A stretch of 64,000 bases of DNA, from positions 1 through 64,000 of the forward strand of contig NZ_JACCDD010000001.1 in the NCBI RefSeq assembly GCF_013415115.1, given 5' to 3'. The stretch is from Vreelandella zhaodongensis. GTDB taxonomy: Bacteria > Pseudomonadota > Gammaproteobacteria > Pseudomonadales > Halomonadaceae. Positions 7,223 through 15,062 of this stretch are shown here, in pieces; position 1 is the stretch's first letter, and the number at the start of each line of letters is the position of its first letter. The translations under genes and the position numbers were made by a program. The notes beneath the pieces are model-generated. The model saw nothing but the letters and a program-made list of their open reading frames with translations, had not been told where the DNA came from and did not search any database.

Positions 7223-9779
7223 TCTGAACTGGAGGCTTGCTGCACGCAGTTTGAGGCGCGACTTACGTGCCGCGGACGTTCGAGCGCTATTTGTGGCATT
7301 GGTATTAGCCGTTGCTGCTTCCACCATGATCGCTTTCTTCCTTGATCGCATAGAGCGTGGCTTGGAACGTCAGGCAGGGCAAATGTTGGGCGGTGATCTG
7401 GTGTTAGAGCAGCGTGAGCCGTTCTCTGAAGAGTTGCGAACGACGCTCGAACAGGCAGGCTTTGTCCTCAGCGACCAAGTTGACTTGGTTTCAATGATCA
7501 GCCATGGCGAGCAATTCCAACCTGCCAGCTTGAAAGCTGTCGATGACGTGTATCCTCATTACGGCGTGTCTCATGTGGATCGTGGTAATGGCGTTGAACA
7601 GATCGCATCAGGGCCGCCGCCTGGAGAAGCCTGGCCAGACCCGCGCTTAGCGCAGTTGATTGAGCTTGAATTAGGTGACCGAGTTCAAGTAGGTCAAACC
7701 GAACTGACCGTTAGCGGGATTATTGAACGAGAGGCAGATCAATCGGGTGGGTTTGGTAACTTCAACCCACGTTTGATGCTGAATACCGCGGACTTAGAGG
7801 CGACAGGGCTGGTGCAACCAGGCTCTCGTATCGGGTTCGAACTGCTGGCCGCCGGACCACCCGCAGCACTGGAACAGGTGCAGGCGTTACTGGCTGAGTT
7901 AAGGCGTGATGGTGTTGAGGTGCGCGATGTACGTGTTGATCGCCCTCAGTTGGGCAACGCTCTGCAACGTGCCGAAAGCTATTTAGGACTTGCAGGCTTG
8001 GCAGCAGTGCTGTTGGCAGGGGTAGCGGTGGCTATGTCTACCCGTCGCTATGTCGAGCGCCATCTGGATACTGCGGCATTGCTGCGCTGCTTTGGTGCTA
8101 GCCAATATCAGTTAGTGACTATTTTCTCTCTCCAGCTAATGGGGCTGGCGTTAATGGCGGCTGTGATAGGTGCTTTATTAGGCCTGGTTGGCCAGGCCGT
8201 ATTGCTGTGGCTGCTCACTAGCTTTCTACCCATGACATTACCGCCGCCTGGCATTATGCCGCTGTGGCTGGGAGTTTTTACCGCGCTGGCGGTGTTAGTG
8301 GGGTTTGCAGGGCCAACACTGTTGCGGATTAAACGCGTCAGTGCGTTGAAAGTCTTGCGCCGCGAGCTTGACCCGTTGCCGCCGTCAGCTTGGTTGGTGG
8401 TGGGTGTCGCAAGCTTGGTGTTTGGTGGTTTGTTATGGCTTTACTCTGGTAGTTTTTCACTCGCATTAGCGTTGTTGATTGGTGGCTCAGCACTGCTTGG
8501 GTTGCTTTGGCTGGTCAGCGGTCTGCTGCTAAACGGCCTTCTGAAACTTGTCCAGCGACTCTCTGGAGGCAGCGAGTGGGGGCAAGCATTTAGACTCGGT
8601 GGTCGGCAGCTAGCTCGGCGCAAGGAGGCTGGGTTGGGGCAGCTATTAGCATTCGCCGTGACCTTTTTTGCCATGGCAATGATCGTTATGGTACGTGGTG
8701 ATTTGCTGACCACTTGGCAGGATCAACTACCCGAGAACACGCCCAACTACTTTGCAATTAACATACAGCCCAGTGAGCGTGATGCTTTCGAAGACGCAGT
8801 TGCCCTGAGGATTGAGGCGCAAAGTACCCTCTATCCGATGGTGCGTGGGCGTATTAGCGCCATTAATGGTCAGCCGCCCAGGGAGGCTGTGCCACCGGAT
8901 GCCAGGGGGGATAATTCGTTGCGCCGTGAGCTGAACCTCACTTGGCAATCAGAGCTACCTGAAGGAAATCAAGTAGTGGCAGGGCAGTGGTTTGTGCAAG
9001 CCAGCGAGCCGCAAGGGTGGATGAGCGAAGTGGTGGCAACGCCGCAAGCGGCTTCCGAGGTTGTACCTATTTCTATGGAAGATGGCTTGGCGGATCGTCT
9101 CGGTTTAGGCCTGGGCGATGAACTTACGTTCTCTGTGGGTGGAAATACAATTACCACGCGCATCGAGAGCCTACGTAGCCTTAATTGGGATAGCTTTAAC
9201 CCAAATTTCTTCGTGATTTTCCCGCCGGGGGTTCTCGAAACCTTTGGGCATAGCTTCATCACCGCCTTCCACCTTCCGGAGGATGAACAGGGCTTGATTC
9301 GCCAACTGGTAAGCGACTTTCCTGGGGTGTCATTGCTCAATGTAGATGCCATTTTAGGTCAGGTGCGGGAAGTGCTGACCCAGGTCACCCGTGCTGTAGA
9401 GCTCGTGCTTATCTTAGTGCTTATGGCGGGGGTAAGCGTGCTTTACGCCGCGCTGACGGCTAGCCGCCCTGTACGTGCCCATGAAAGCGGGTTATTGCGC
9501 GTATTTGGGGCAGGTAATCGAATGATTTCTCGGGTGCAGGGGGCGGAGTATGCGCTGTTAGGTTTTGCCAGTGGCTTAATGGGGGCCGTGCTCGCGGAGG
9601 TTGCGACAGCTGCCCTGTATCTCTATTGGCTGGAGCTAACGCCACGTTTGCACTTAGGGCTTTGGCTTATCCTGCCATTAGGCGGTGCGTTAATGATAGG
9701 CGTTATTGGTCATGCGCTTTCTTATAGTCTCCGGCGCCAAGCGCCAGCCGCTAGCCTTGGGCTACTAGGGGAGACGTAA
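7215..9779 (+). CDS. ybbP: ABC transporter permease, YbbP/FtsX family
   Basis: The protein is about 854 residues from ATG 7215, which follows GGGGTGG. ATG 7203 would add four residues. A membrane segment near residue 25 is followed by a large periplasmic domain. Three FtsX-type membrane helices follow (about 250-370), then a second helix cluster (about 395-440 and the helix near 475), another periplasmic domain, and a final set of three helices (about 720-840). This duplicated FtsX layout is that of E. coli YbbP. Together with YbbA it should form an inner-membrane ABC system; the substrate is not established. The start overlaps the end of ybbA, indicating translational coupling. Confidence 0.92.
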   Translation: MSDLNWRLAARSLRRDLRAADVRALFVALVLAVAASTMIAFFLDRIERGLERQAGQMLGGDLVLEQREPFSEELRTTLEQAGFVLSDQVDLVSMISHGEQFQPASLKAVDDVYPHYGVSHVDRGNGVEQIASGPPPGEAWPDPRLAQLIELELGDRVQVGQTELTVSGIIEREADQSGGFGNFNPRLMLNTADLEATGLVQPGSRIGFELLAAGPPAALEQVQALLAELRRDGVEVRDVRVDRPQLGNALQRAESYLGLAGLAAVLLAGVAVAMSTRRYVERHLDTAALLRCFGASQYQLVTIFSLQLMGLALMAAVIGALLGLVGQAVLLWLLTSFLPMTLPPPGIMPLWLGVFTALAVLVGFAGPTLLRIKRVSALKVLRRELDPLPPSAWLVVGVASLVFGGLLWLYSGSFSLALALLIGGSALLGLLWLVSGLLLNGLLKLVQRLSGGSEWGQAFRLGGRQLARRKEAGLGQLLAFAVTFFAMAMIVMVRGDLLTTWQDQLPENTPNYFAINIQPSERDAFEDAVALRIEAQSTLYPMVRGRISAINGQPPREAVPPDARGDNSLRRELNLTWQSELPEGNQVVAGQWFVQASEPQGWMSEVVATPQAASEVVPISMEDGLADRLGLGLGDELTFSVGGNTITTRIESLRSLNWDSFNPNFFVIFPPGVLETFGHSFITAFHLPEDEQGLIRQLVSDFPGVSLLNVDAILGQVREVLTQVTRAVELVLILVLMAGVSVLYAALTASRPVRAHESGLLRVFGAGNRMISRVQGAEYALLGFASGLMGAVLAEVATAALYLYWLELTPRLHLGLWLILPLGGALMIGVIGHALSYSLRRQAPAASLGLLGET

Positions 9780-9818
9780 CCTTTAATGCACGCCAACATG
9801 AAACATACTCATGCACGA

Positions 9819-9850
9819 CCTGACGCGGATGCGATGAAAGTCGCGTCAGG
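9819..9850. repeat. Inverted repeat in the ybbP-glyA gap
   Basis: A perfect 9-bp inverted repeat (CCTGACGCG / CGCGTCAGG) with a 14-base spacer lies 40 bases after ybbP and 62 bases before glyA. It has no T-run. It could be a weak terminator, an operator, or part of the glyA leader. Confidence 0.4.
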
Positions 9851-9911
9851 CTGCGTTATGATAGCGCCCTAGCTTCTCCATGATGATCCTTTCGTAACGA
9901 GGTTCCCGCCG

Positions 9912-11177
9912 ATGTTCAGCCGCGATATGACAATTGCCGGATTCGATGATGTGCTTTTTGATGCGATGCAAAAAGAAGTTGCACGCCAAGAAGCTCACAT
10001 TGAATTGATTGCTTCTGAAAACTACGCTAGTCCACGCGTACTGGAAGCCCAAGGCAGCCAGCTGACCAATAAATACGCCGAAGGTTATCCAGGTAAGCGC
10101 TACTATGGCGGCTGTGAATTTGTCGATATCGCTGAAAACCTCGCGATCGACTATGCCAAGCAACTGTTCGGCGCTACCTACGTGAATGTTCAGCCTCATT
10201 CTGGTTCCCAGGCCAACAGCGCGGTTTTCCAAGCGCTGGTAAAGCCGGGCGACACCATCTTGGGGATGAGCCTGGATGCGGGCGGTCACCTGACTCATGG
10301 TGCCAAGCCTAACTTCTCCGGCAAACACTACAATGCTATCCAGTATGGGCTGAACGAGCAGGGCTTCATTGATTACGATCAGGTGGCTGAGCTTGCCCGC
10401 GAGCACAAGCCTAAAATGATCATTGCCGGTTTCTCTGCCTACTCGCAAATTGTCGACTGGGCTAAATTCCGTGAAATCGCTGATGAAGTGGGTGCCTACT
10501 TGTTGGTTGATATGGCACACGTCTCTGGTTTGGTCGCGGCCGGCGTTTACCCAAGCCCGCTGCCCCACGCCCACGTGGTGACATCAACCACGCACAAAAC
10601 CCTGCGCGGCCCACGCAGCGGCGTTATTCTATCCGCTGAAAACGATGCGGATATCGAGAAGAAGCTGCAGTCAGCGGTCTTCCCAGGTGGTCAGGGCGGT
10701 CCGTTGATGCATGTTATCGCTGCCAAAGCGATCTGCTTCAAAGAAGCCATGGCTCCTGAGTTCAAAACTTACCAGCAGCAGGTGGTGAAAAACGCCCAGG
10801 CGATGGCCAAGGTGTTTATTGACCGCGGTTACGACATCGTGTCCGGCGGTACCGAAGATCACCTATTCCTGCTGTCTTTGATCAAGCAGGGGGTGACCGG
10901 TAAAGATGCTGACGCCGCTCTGGGCCGGGCTCACATTACTGTGAATAAAAATGCAGTGCCTAACGACCCGCAGAGCCCGTTTGTGACCTCTGGTTTGCGC
11001 ATTGGTACGCCTGCCGTTACAACCCGTGGTTTCGGTGAAGATGAGTGCAGCCAGCTGGCCGGTTGGATTTGTGACATCTTGGATGTGCTCGCTCAGGGCG
11101 ATGACACAAGCTCAATCGAAGCCCAAGTGCTCGATAAAGTGGCACAAGTGTGTGGCCGCTTCCCGGTTTACAAGTAA
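9912..11177 (+). CDS. glyA: Serine hydroxymethyltransferase
   Basis: The protein has 421 residues, a normal length for the family. It interconverts serine and tetrahydrofolate with glycine and 5,10-methylene-tetrahydrofolate, using PLP in the cytosol. The Schiff-base lysine is Lys229 in [12 protein letters not shown]. The substrate-binding ELIASENY and [14 protein letters not shown] segments are intact. The start at 9912 follows GAGG by 9-10 bases; a second ATG (9927) is possible. The gene is monocistronic, with a strong terminator. thyA and folA at 61-62 kb belong to the same folate cycle. Confidence 0.97.
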   Translation: MFSRDMTIAGFDDVLFDAMQKEVARQEAHIELIASENYASPRVLEAQGSQLTNKYAEGYPGKRYYGGCEFVDIAENLAIDYAKQLFGATYVNVQPHSGSQANSAVFQALVKPGDTILGMSLDAGGHLTHGAKPNFSGKHYNAIQYGLNEQGFIDYDQVAELAREHKPKMIIAGFSAYSQIVDWAKFREIADEVGAYLLVDMAHVSGLVAAGVYPSPLPHAHVVTSTTHKTLRGPRSGVILSAENDADIEKKLQSAVFPGGQGGPLMHVIAAKAICFKEAMAPEFKTYQQQVVKNAQAMAKVFIDRGYDIVSGGTEDHLFLLSLIKQGVTGKDADAALGRAHITVNKNAVPNDPQSPFVTSGLRIGTPAVTTRGFGEDECSQLAGWICDILDVLAQGDDTSSIEAQVLDKVAQVCGRFPVYK

Positions 11178-11226
11178 TTCCTTGTCCGCCGCTATTTGTG
11201 AATAGTCGCTACTAGGATGTGGCAAA

Positions 11227-11262
11227 GAAAAAGCGCTAGCCCATGAGGGTTAGCGCTTTTTT
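11227..11262. terminator. Rho-independent terminator after glyA (bidirectional)
   Basis: A 12-bp stem (AAGCGCTAGCCC / GGGTTAGCGCTT, one G-T pair) with the loop ATGA is flanked by A and T runs on both sides. It can therefore serve both glyA and the convergent flgO-like gene. Confidence 0.85.
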
Positions 11263-11285
11263 ATCGCGTGTCGCTGCGTTATTTT

Positions 11286-11879
11286 TTACCAGCCACCCTG
11301 GCCTTCTAACAAGCTGCGCAGGTTATTATCCAGTGGCAGCTGAAAGTCTGCGCTGCCTAGTACCATTGCATCGCCAACGCGTACTACCCGCGCGCTAACA
11401 TAGAGGTAATCCTGTCCTTGGGCATAGGTTCCCATCAAAATAGAGCGCGCATTATGCTGGGCGCTAAGGCGCTGCACTTGGCGAGACAGAATTAACTCGC
11501 CCACGGTTTCTTCAATAAACATGCTGTCACGCATTTTAACTTCGCGCACTTGCATGCCTTGTTGCGCCAAGGCTGAGGCCATGATTTCTGAGCTGATGCG
11601 ACCGAAGGTAGATGACTGACTAAGGTTGTCAATGCTCACAAAGGTTGCCGCAATCATCGGGTTATAGCGAGTAACATCTGGGTTATTGGCGACCATTTGA
11701 GCTGCGGCTTGATGAGCTAGCTCGGAAAGGCCCGGTTTAGGCTCAGCATTTCGCGCAGTATTGTTATTGCCAAGCGCGGCGCAGCCTACCAACAGCAGCG
11801 TCATCACAATGAGAAATAACAAACGAGAGCTGGCGGCGAGCCCGGGTAACTGAGACTTAAACGGCAGAGATAAACGCAT
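11286..11879 (-). CDS. FlgO-family outer-membrane protein
   Basis: The protein is 197 residues from the ATG at 11879. The longer upstream frame would run into the preceding lipoprotein gene. The N-terminus is a lipoprotein signal (hydrophobic stretch then LLVGC, lipobox cysteine). The body matches the FlgO fold, which in Vibrio stabilises the flagellar outer-membrane ring. The segment FVSIDNLSQSSTFGRISSEIMASAL is typical of the family and is quoted here as two halves, FVSIDNL and SSTFGR. The gene begins 4 bases after the stop codon of the upstream lipoprotein, so the two are translationally coupled. A flagellar role is inferred from the family alone. Confidence 0.75.
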   Translation of the reverse strand: MRLSLPFKSQLPGLAASSRLLFLIVMTLLLVGCAALGNNNTARNAEPKPGLSELAHQAAAQMVANNPDVTRYNPMIAATFVSIDNLSQSSTFGRISSEIMASALAQQGMQVREVKMRDSMFIEETVGELILSRQVQRLSAQHNARSILMGTYAQGQDYLYVSARVVRVGDAMVLGSADFQLPLDNNLRSLLEGQGGW

Positions 11880-11883
11880 TTGA

Positions 11884-12621
11884 TTACCAAGTATCGGTGA
11901 TAGAAACAGACGGTATTGTCGGTGCTTGGGGCACCCGGTGAGGCGCGTAATGGCGCCGGTCACCTGCGTTAATGTAATAAATGTTAGAAGATGAATAGAG
12001 AATTCGGTCTTCATCAACGATTTGGGTAGTAATGATAATTTCCTCATTTCCCACGTGAGTCCAGCTACCGTTGGTTGTGTCTGCTAGTATCGCAGCAGGA
12101 ATTAAACCCAGTGCAGGTTGGCTCCAGTTGCTGAGCGCTATACTGGCAACGGCGACGCCGCCGGCAAGTGACGTATAAGTGCCAAAAGGTGGGCGTACAT
12201 AGCCACGATCGCGATGTTCCACAACCTCAACGTCGATGTTTATAGTGGCGCCATGAGGATGCGGTTGGGTAGTCACGCTTCCGCCACCTGAGACCAGCTC
12301 GCTTGTTAGTAATGTGCGAAAGCCACGTTCAAACTCGCCACCTTGGTAGGCATTAGTAAGCGTGTGCTCCTGTACGGGGATATGTAAGTCCCGAAAACGT
12401 ACCCGTTCGCTGCGCAGAATGCCAGCGGCTTCATGCTGAGCAAGCACTTCCCAGTGCTGGGCGGCCTGCATGCGCTGCTGTTCCGTGTATGGATAAGTTG
12501 TCGCAATTGGTGCTTGTGACGTATTGGCATAGAAGCAGCCGCTCAGCATTAAGCTAGCAAGTCCAATGCAGACAGGACGAAATAATTGGACAGTGGGTGA
12601 TGACATAGGTCGAATGCGCAC
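11884..12621 (-). CDS. Lipoprotein of unknown function, partner of FlgO-like protein
   Basis: The protein has 245 residues. A GTG start at 12621 is favoured because AAGGAA stands 7 bases upstream; an internal ATG at 12606 is the alternative. The signal peptide ends in the lipobox LMLSGC. The mature part is rich in beta-prone segments and contains a central hydrophobic stretch (about 145-175, GVAVASIALS...LGLIPAAI). I do not recognise the family. It is the first gene of a leftward pair with the FlgO-like gene and is divergent from the MotB/OmpA-like gene, so all three may act in one envelope structure. Confidence 0.75.
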   Translation of the reverse strand: MRIRPMSSPTVQLFRPVCIGLASLMLSGCFYANTSQAPIATTYPYTEQQRMQAAQHWEVLAQHEAAGILRSERVRFRDLHIPVQEHTLTNAYQGGEFERGFRTLLTSELVSGGGSVTTQPHPHGATINIDVEVVEHRDRGYVRPPFGTYTSLAGGVAVASIALSNWSQPALGLIPAAILADTTNGSWTHVGNEEIIITTQIVDEDRILYSSSNIYYINAGDRRHYAPHRVPQAPTIPSVSITDTW

Positions 12622-12712
12622 CTGATAGTTCCTTATCGCTACGAAACGGCTTTTGATAGACTAGTTTGCCACGCTTACCTTAGATCGGCCACGAGGTTAA
12701 AAACTTGAATGA

Positions 12713-13750
12713 GTGCTAACACCCATGCTTGAAGATCACCGCGCTGGTCCACGTCATGATTCCTTGCTAACGGCTTATCCTGAAGACGATAGCAACAGCG
12801 GTTGGATGATTAGCTATATCGATGTGATGACACTGCTGGTGGCATTATTTGTGATTATTATTGCTGCCGCTGGTGTGACTAACCCATCCTGGTCGCAGCC
12901 GTCTGAACCGGATGAGTATCGTTATGACGCGTTACCAACACTTGAAATACCACTGCCCGGAACGCTTGGTGATTTCCGGCAGCAGCACGAAGTTCTCCCA
13001 GTCATTCCTGCCCCAGAGGGGATGACACTTAGCCCGATGGCCATAAGTGCTGCACTGGGTGTTTCGGGGCTGCCGAAGCGTCGTGAGGTAGCTAGCGCGC
13101 CGCCTCCATTGCTTGCTCGTGTGACAGAGACCTCCGCTGTTGAGGATCAGCAGGCACTGGCGATTGATGTGATGTTGCCACGTTTGTTGCTGCCAACGGA
13201 GGATCGCAGTTCAACATCGCCTTTGGCAAATTATATGGTGCTGCTGACGGATCGCCCCCCAGTCAACGTACAAGAAGTGTCGAATGAGGCGATTAATAGC
13301 GCGCTAGCGCTTGATGAGTCGTTGACCGAGCGAGTGGAGACGTCGACGTATCTACCCAATCTCGATGGCGTAGAAGTGTCGCGGGTGGCTGAAGGTATTA
13401 GCTTGCGTGTCCAGGACCGCATGTTGTTTCCCTCCGCTGGTGCAGACCTCACAGAGGGTGGGTCGTCGTTGATAGGATCGTTGATGGATACCATCCAGCG
13501 TTTTGATGGTGAAGTGTGGGTGGAAGGACACTCAGACAGCCAGCCTATCAATACACCAGAGTTTTCCTCGAACTGGGCACTTTCCAGCGCCCGAGCGATT
13601 GCGATTGTTGAATCGCTGGAAGCGGCAGGCGTTGCACCTGAGCGTTTGCGAGCAGTTGGGTTGGCGGCCACACAGCCTCTTGAAGACAACACAACGGCGG
13701 ATGGGCGTGCACGTAACCGACGCGTTGAAGTCGTTATTCACGTGGAGTAA
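12713..13750 (+). CDS. MotB/OmpA-like peptidoglycan-anchored membrane protein
   Basis: The protein has 345 residues (GTG 12713; ATG 12725 is an alternative, and neither has a clear ribosome-binding site). One transmembrane helix at about 30-52 contains YIDVMTLLVALF, matching the stator helix of MotB, with its proton-binding Asp in the corresponding place. A long low-complexity linker (about 60-215) follows. A C-terminal OmpA/MotB peptidoglycan-binding domain (about 225-345) has EGHSDSQP, NWALSSARA and RARNRRVEV. There is no motA-like gene next to it. It may be a stator B subunit or a related envelope protein. The FlgO-like neighbour favours a motility link. Confidence 0.8.
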   Translation: MLTPMLEDHRAGPRHDSLLTAYPEDDSNSGWMISYIDVMTLLVALFVIIIAAAGVTNPSWSQPSEPDEYRYDALPTLEIPLPGTLGDFRQQHEVLPVIPAPEGMTLSPMAISAALGVSGLPKRREVASAPPPLLARVTETSAVEDQQALAIDVMLPRLLLPTEDRSSTSPLANYMVLLTDRPPVNVQEVSNEAINSALALDESLTERVETSTYLPNLDGVEVSRVAEGISLRVQDRMLFPSAGADLTEGGSSLIGSLMDTIQRFDGEVWVEGHSDSQPINTPEFSSNWALSSARAIAIVESLEAAGVAPERLRAVGLAATQPLEDNTTADGRARNRRVEVVIHVE

Positions 13751-13776
13751 TGGTGGAGTAGTGTAAGAGGCAATTA

Positions 13777-13805
13777 ATAAAAAAAGCCCGCCAGGGTAGG
13801 CGGGC
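13777..13805 (-). terminator. Terminator-like hairpin oriented leftward
   Basis: A 7-bp stem (GCCCGCC / GGCGGGC) with a 6-base loop has a long A-run on its left side (13777-13785). In the leftward direction this is a hairpin followed by a U-run. Rightward it lacks a T-run. It sits just after the MotB/OmpA-like stop codon, yet no leftward gene is seen upstream of it. Confidence 0.5.
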
Positions 13806-13829
13806 ATGAAAGGGCTTGGCTCACTGCAG

Positions 13830-13871
13830 CCCACTGACATCAGGTGAGGGGTGTACAAGGTTGTCAGTGGG
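13830..13871. repeat. 10-bp inverted repeat
   Basis: A perfect inverted repeat (CCCACTGACA / TGTCAGTGGG) is separated by 22 bases in the 364-base gap between 13750 and 14115. It may be a hairpin or a protein-binding palindrome; it has no terminator tail. Confidence 0.45.
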
Positions 13872-13936
13872 TACAATTTGAGTATAGCTATTTGTGAGCT
13901 TTTGCCAAGGCTTTGTGTAAATTTTTTATTTTCCTG

Positions 13937-13977
13937 CGCATTATTTTGGTGCGTTTCGGCCGCATCGTTTTGGTGCC
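13937..13977 (+). promoter_or_regulatory. Two NtrC-like enhancer sites
   Basis: Two related 17-mers lie at 13937-13953 and 13961-13977. Each starts CGCAT and ends TTTTGGTGC(G/C). Against the classical E. coli glnA NtrC site (TGCACTATATTGGTGCA, from memory) they match at 13 and 11 of 17 positions. Relative to the sigma-54 start site predicted at about 14064, they are centred near -119 and -95, a normal enhancer distance. They lie in AT-rich non-coding DNA. Confidence 0.55.
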
Positions 13978-14037
13978 TTAACGGCTTGGCTCTGGAGTTG
14001 TTATTTAATTGTTTGATATTAAAAAATAAATCCCTAT

Positions 14038-14053
14038 TGGCACATAAATTGCC
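14038..14053 (+). promoter_or_regulatory. Sigma-54 (RpoN) promoter before the glucosylglycerate genes
   Basis: The sequence TGGCACATAAATTGCC fits the -24/-12 consensus TGGCAC-N5-TTGC. The invariant GG (14039-14040) and GC (14051-14052) are exactly 10 bases apart. The predicted transcription start near 14064 lies about 50 bases before the ATG at 14115. Confidence 0.7.
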
Positions 14054-14114
14054 TTGTTGCTTATCTTAAATGTGAAAGTGCGTTACGGCTTTTAAGATTG
14101 CAAAAGGTGGTGCT

Positions 14115-15062
14115 ATGACCGAACTCACGTGTGCTGCATTGCCCAGAGATGCTTTACCGCCAGGCGGTATGGATCCAGCGCTACAACCTCGTTTGGTGGT
14201 CACTGATTTAGATGGCTCGCTTTTAGATCACCACAGCTATGATTTTTCTCCTGCAACCCCCTGGCTTGCACGTCTCAAGCAGCTAGGTGTGCCGGTTATA
14301 CCGGTAACCAGTAAAACCCGCGCGGAACTCATTCCCTTGCGCGAAACCCTTGGGCTAACAGCCACCCCCTTTATCGCTGAAAACGGTGCTGTTATCGGTC
14401 TGCCTCCGGGCTGGTGTCATGCGCGTTTAGATCGTCCCGGAAGTGGTCGTGATGGCGTCGTCATTAAACATACCGGTGTTGACATCGGTTTTATCAAAGC
14501 ACGTTTAAAGGTGTGGCAGCAGCGCCTGGGCGTTCGCTTCACTCGGATGGGGGAGATGAATATTCATCAGGTAATGGCGTTAACAGGCTTGGATGAAGCG
14601 CGTGCAAAAGCGGCGCGGCAGCGGGAAGGAAGTGAGCCGCTTATTTGGGAAGACGACGCCGCTGCACTTGAAGCGTTTCGTGTTGCGTTAGAAGGAGATG
14701 GTCTGGAGCTTACCCAAGGAGGGCGCTTTTGGCATGTTATGGGGCGCTTATCCGATAAGGGTGGGGCTGTGGAGTGGCTTATTAAGCGCTTTACTGCATT
14801 ACGAGGAAGTCAGCCGCTTTCATTAGGGCTGGGCGATGGCCCTAACGATGTCACCATGCTGGAAACTGTCGACCAGGCCGTGGTCATTCGAGGTTGTCAT
14901 GAGCTCAAGGTAGAGCCTCAAAATGCCTCGTTGTATCGGACTAGCGCCACAGGGCCAAAAGGTTGGGCTGAGGGGGTGGCTCATTGGTGGGGGCGAGATA
15001 ATGGGCGTTTAGAGGCGGAAGCCGCAGTGCCAGCTGACAAGCCACGGGAGGCCAGCGTATGA
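14115..15062 (+). CDS. gpgP: HAD-IIB phosphatase, glucosyl/mannosyl-3-phosphoglycerate phosphatase
   Basis: The protein has 315 residues. HAD motif I is DLDGSLLD with nucleophile Asp31 and Asp33. SKTRAEL is motif II, a lysine lies in the cap-side DKGGAVEWL segment, and motif IV is GLGDGPNDVTML. The sequence belongs to the mannosyl-3-phosphoglycerate phosphatase family (YedP/MpgP), whose members also dephosphorylate glucosyl-3-phosphoglycerate. The ribosome-binding site AGGTGG precedes ATG 14115. The stop codon overlaps the start of the glycosyltransferase gene by 4 bases (ATGA), so the two steps are coupled. Choosing glucose rather than mannose rests on the neighbouring synthase and is an inference. 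Confidence 0.8.
   Translation: MTELTCAALPRDALPPGGMDPALQPRLVVTDLDGSLLDHHSYDFSPATPWLARLKQLGVPVIPVTSKTRAELIPLRETLGLTATPFIAENGAVIGLPPGWCHARLDRPGSGRDGVVIKHTGVDIGFIKARLKVWQQRLGVRFTRMGEMNIHQVMALTGLDEARAKAARQREGSEPLIWEDDAAALEAFRVALEGDGLELTQGGRFWHVMGRLSDKGGAVEWLIKRFTALRGSQPLSLGLGDGPNDVTMLETVDQAVVIRGCHELKVEPQNASLYRTSATGPKGWAEGVAHWWGRDNGRLEAEAAVPADKPREASV

Noticed and set aside
6799-7351. Two overlapping minus-strand frames of about 165 residues opposite ybbA
   Set aside because: Low-complexity Ser/Arg-rich shadows of the plus-strand ATPase gene; no family resemblance.
9780-9911. Glycine or SAM riboswitch before glyA
   Set aside because: Apart from one 9-bp inverted repeat, none of the conserved riboswitch core sequences could be recognised.
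9846-10574. 242-residue minus-strand frame opposite glyA
   Set aside because: glyA is unmistakable on the plus strand; the antisense frame lacks any domain or start signal.
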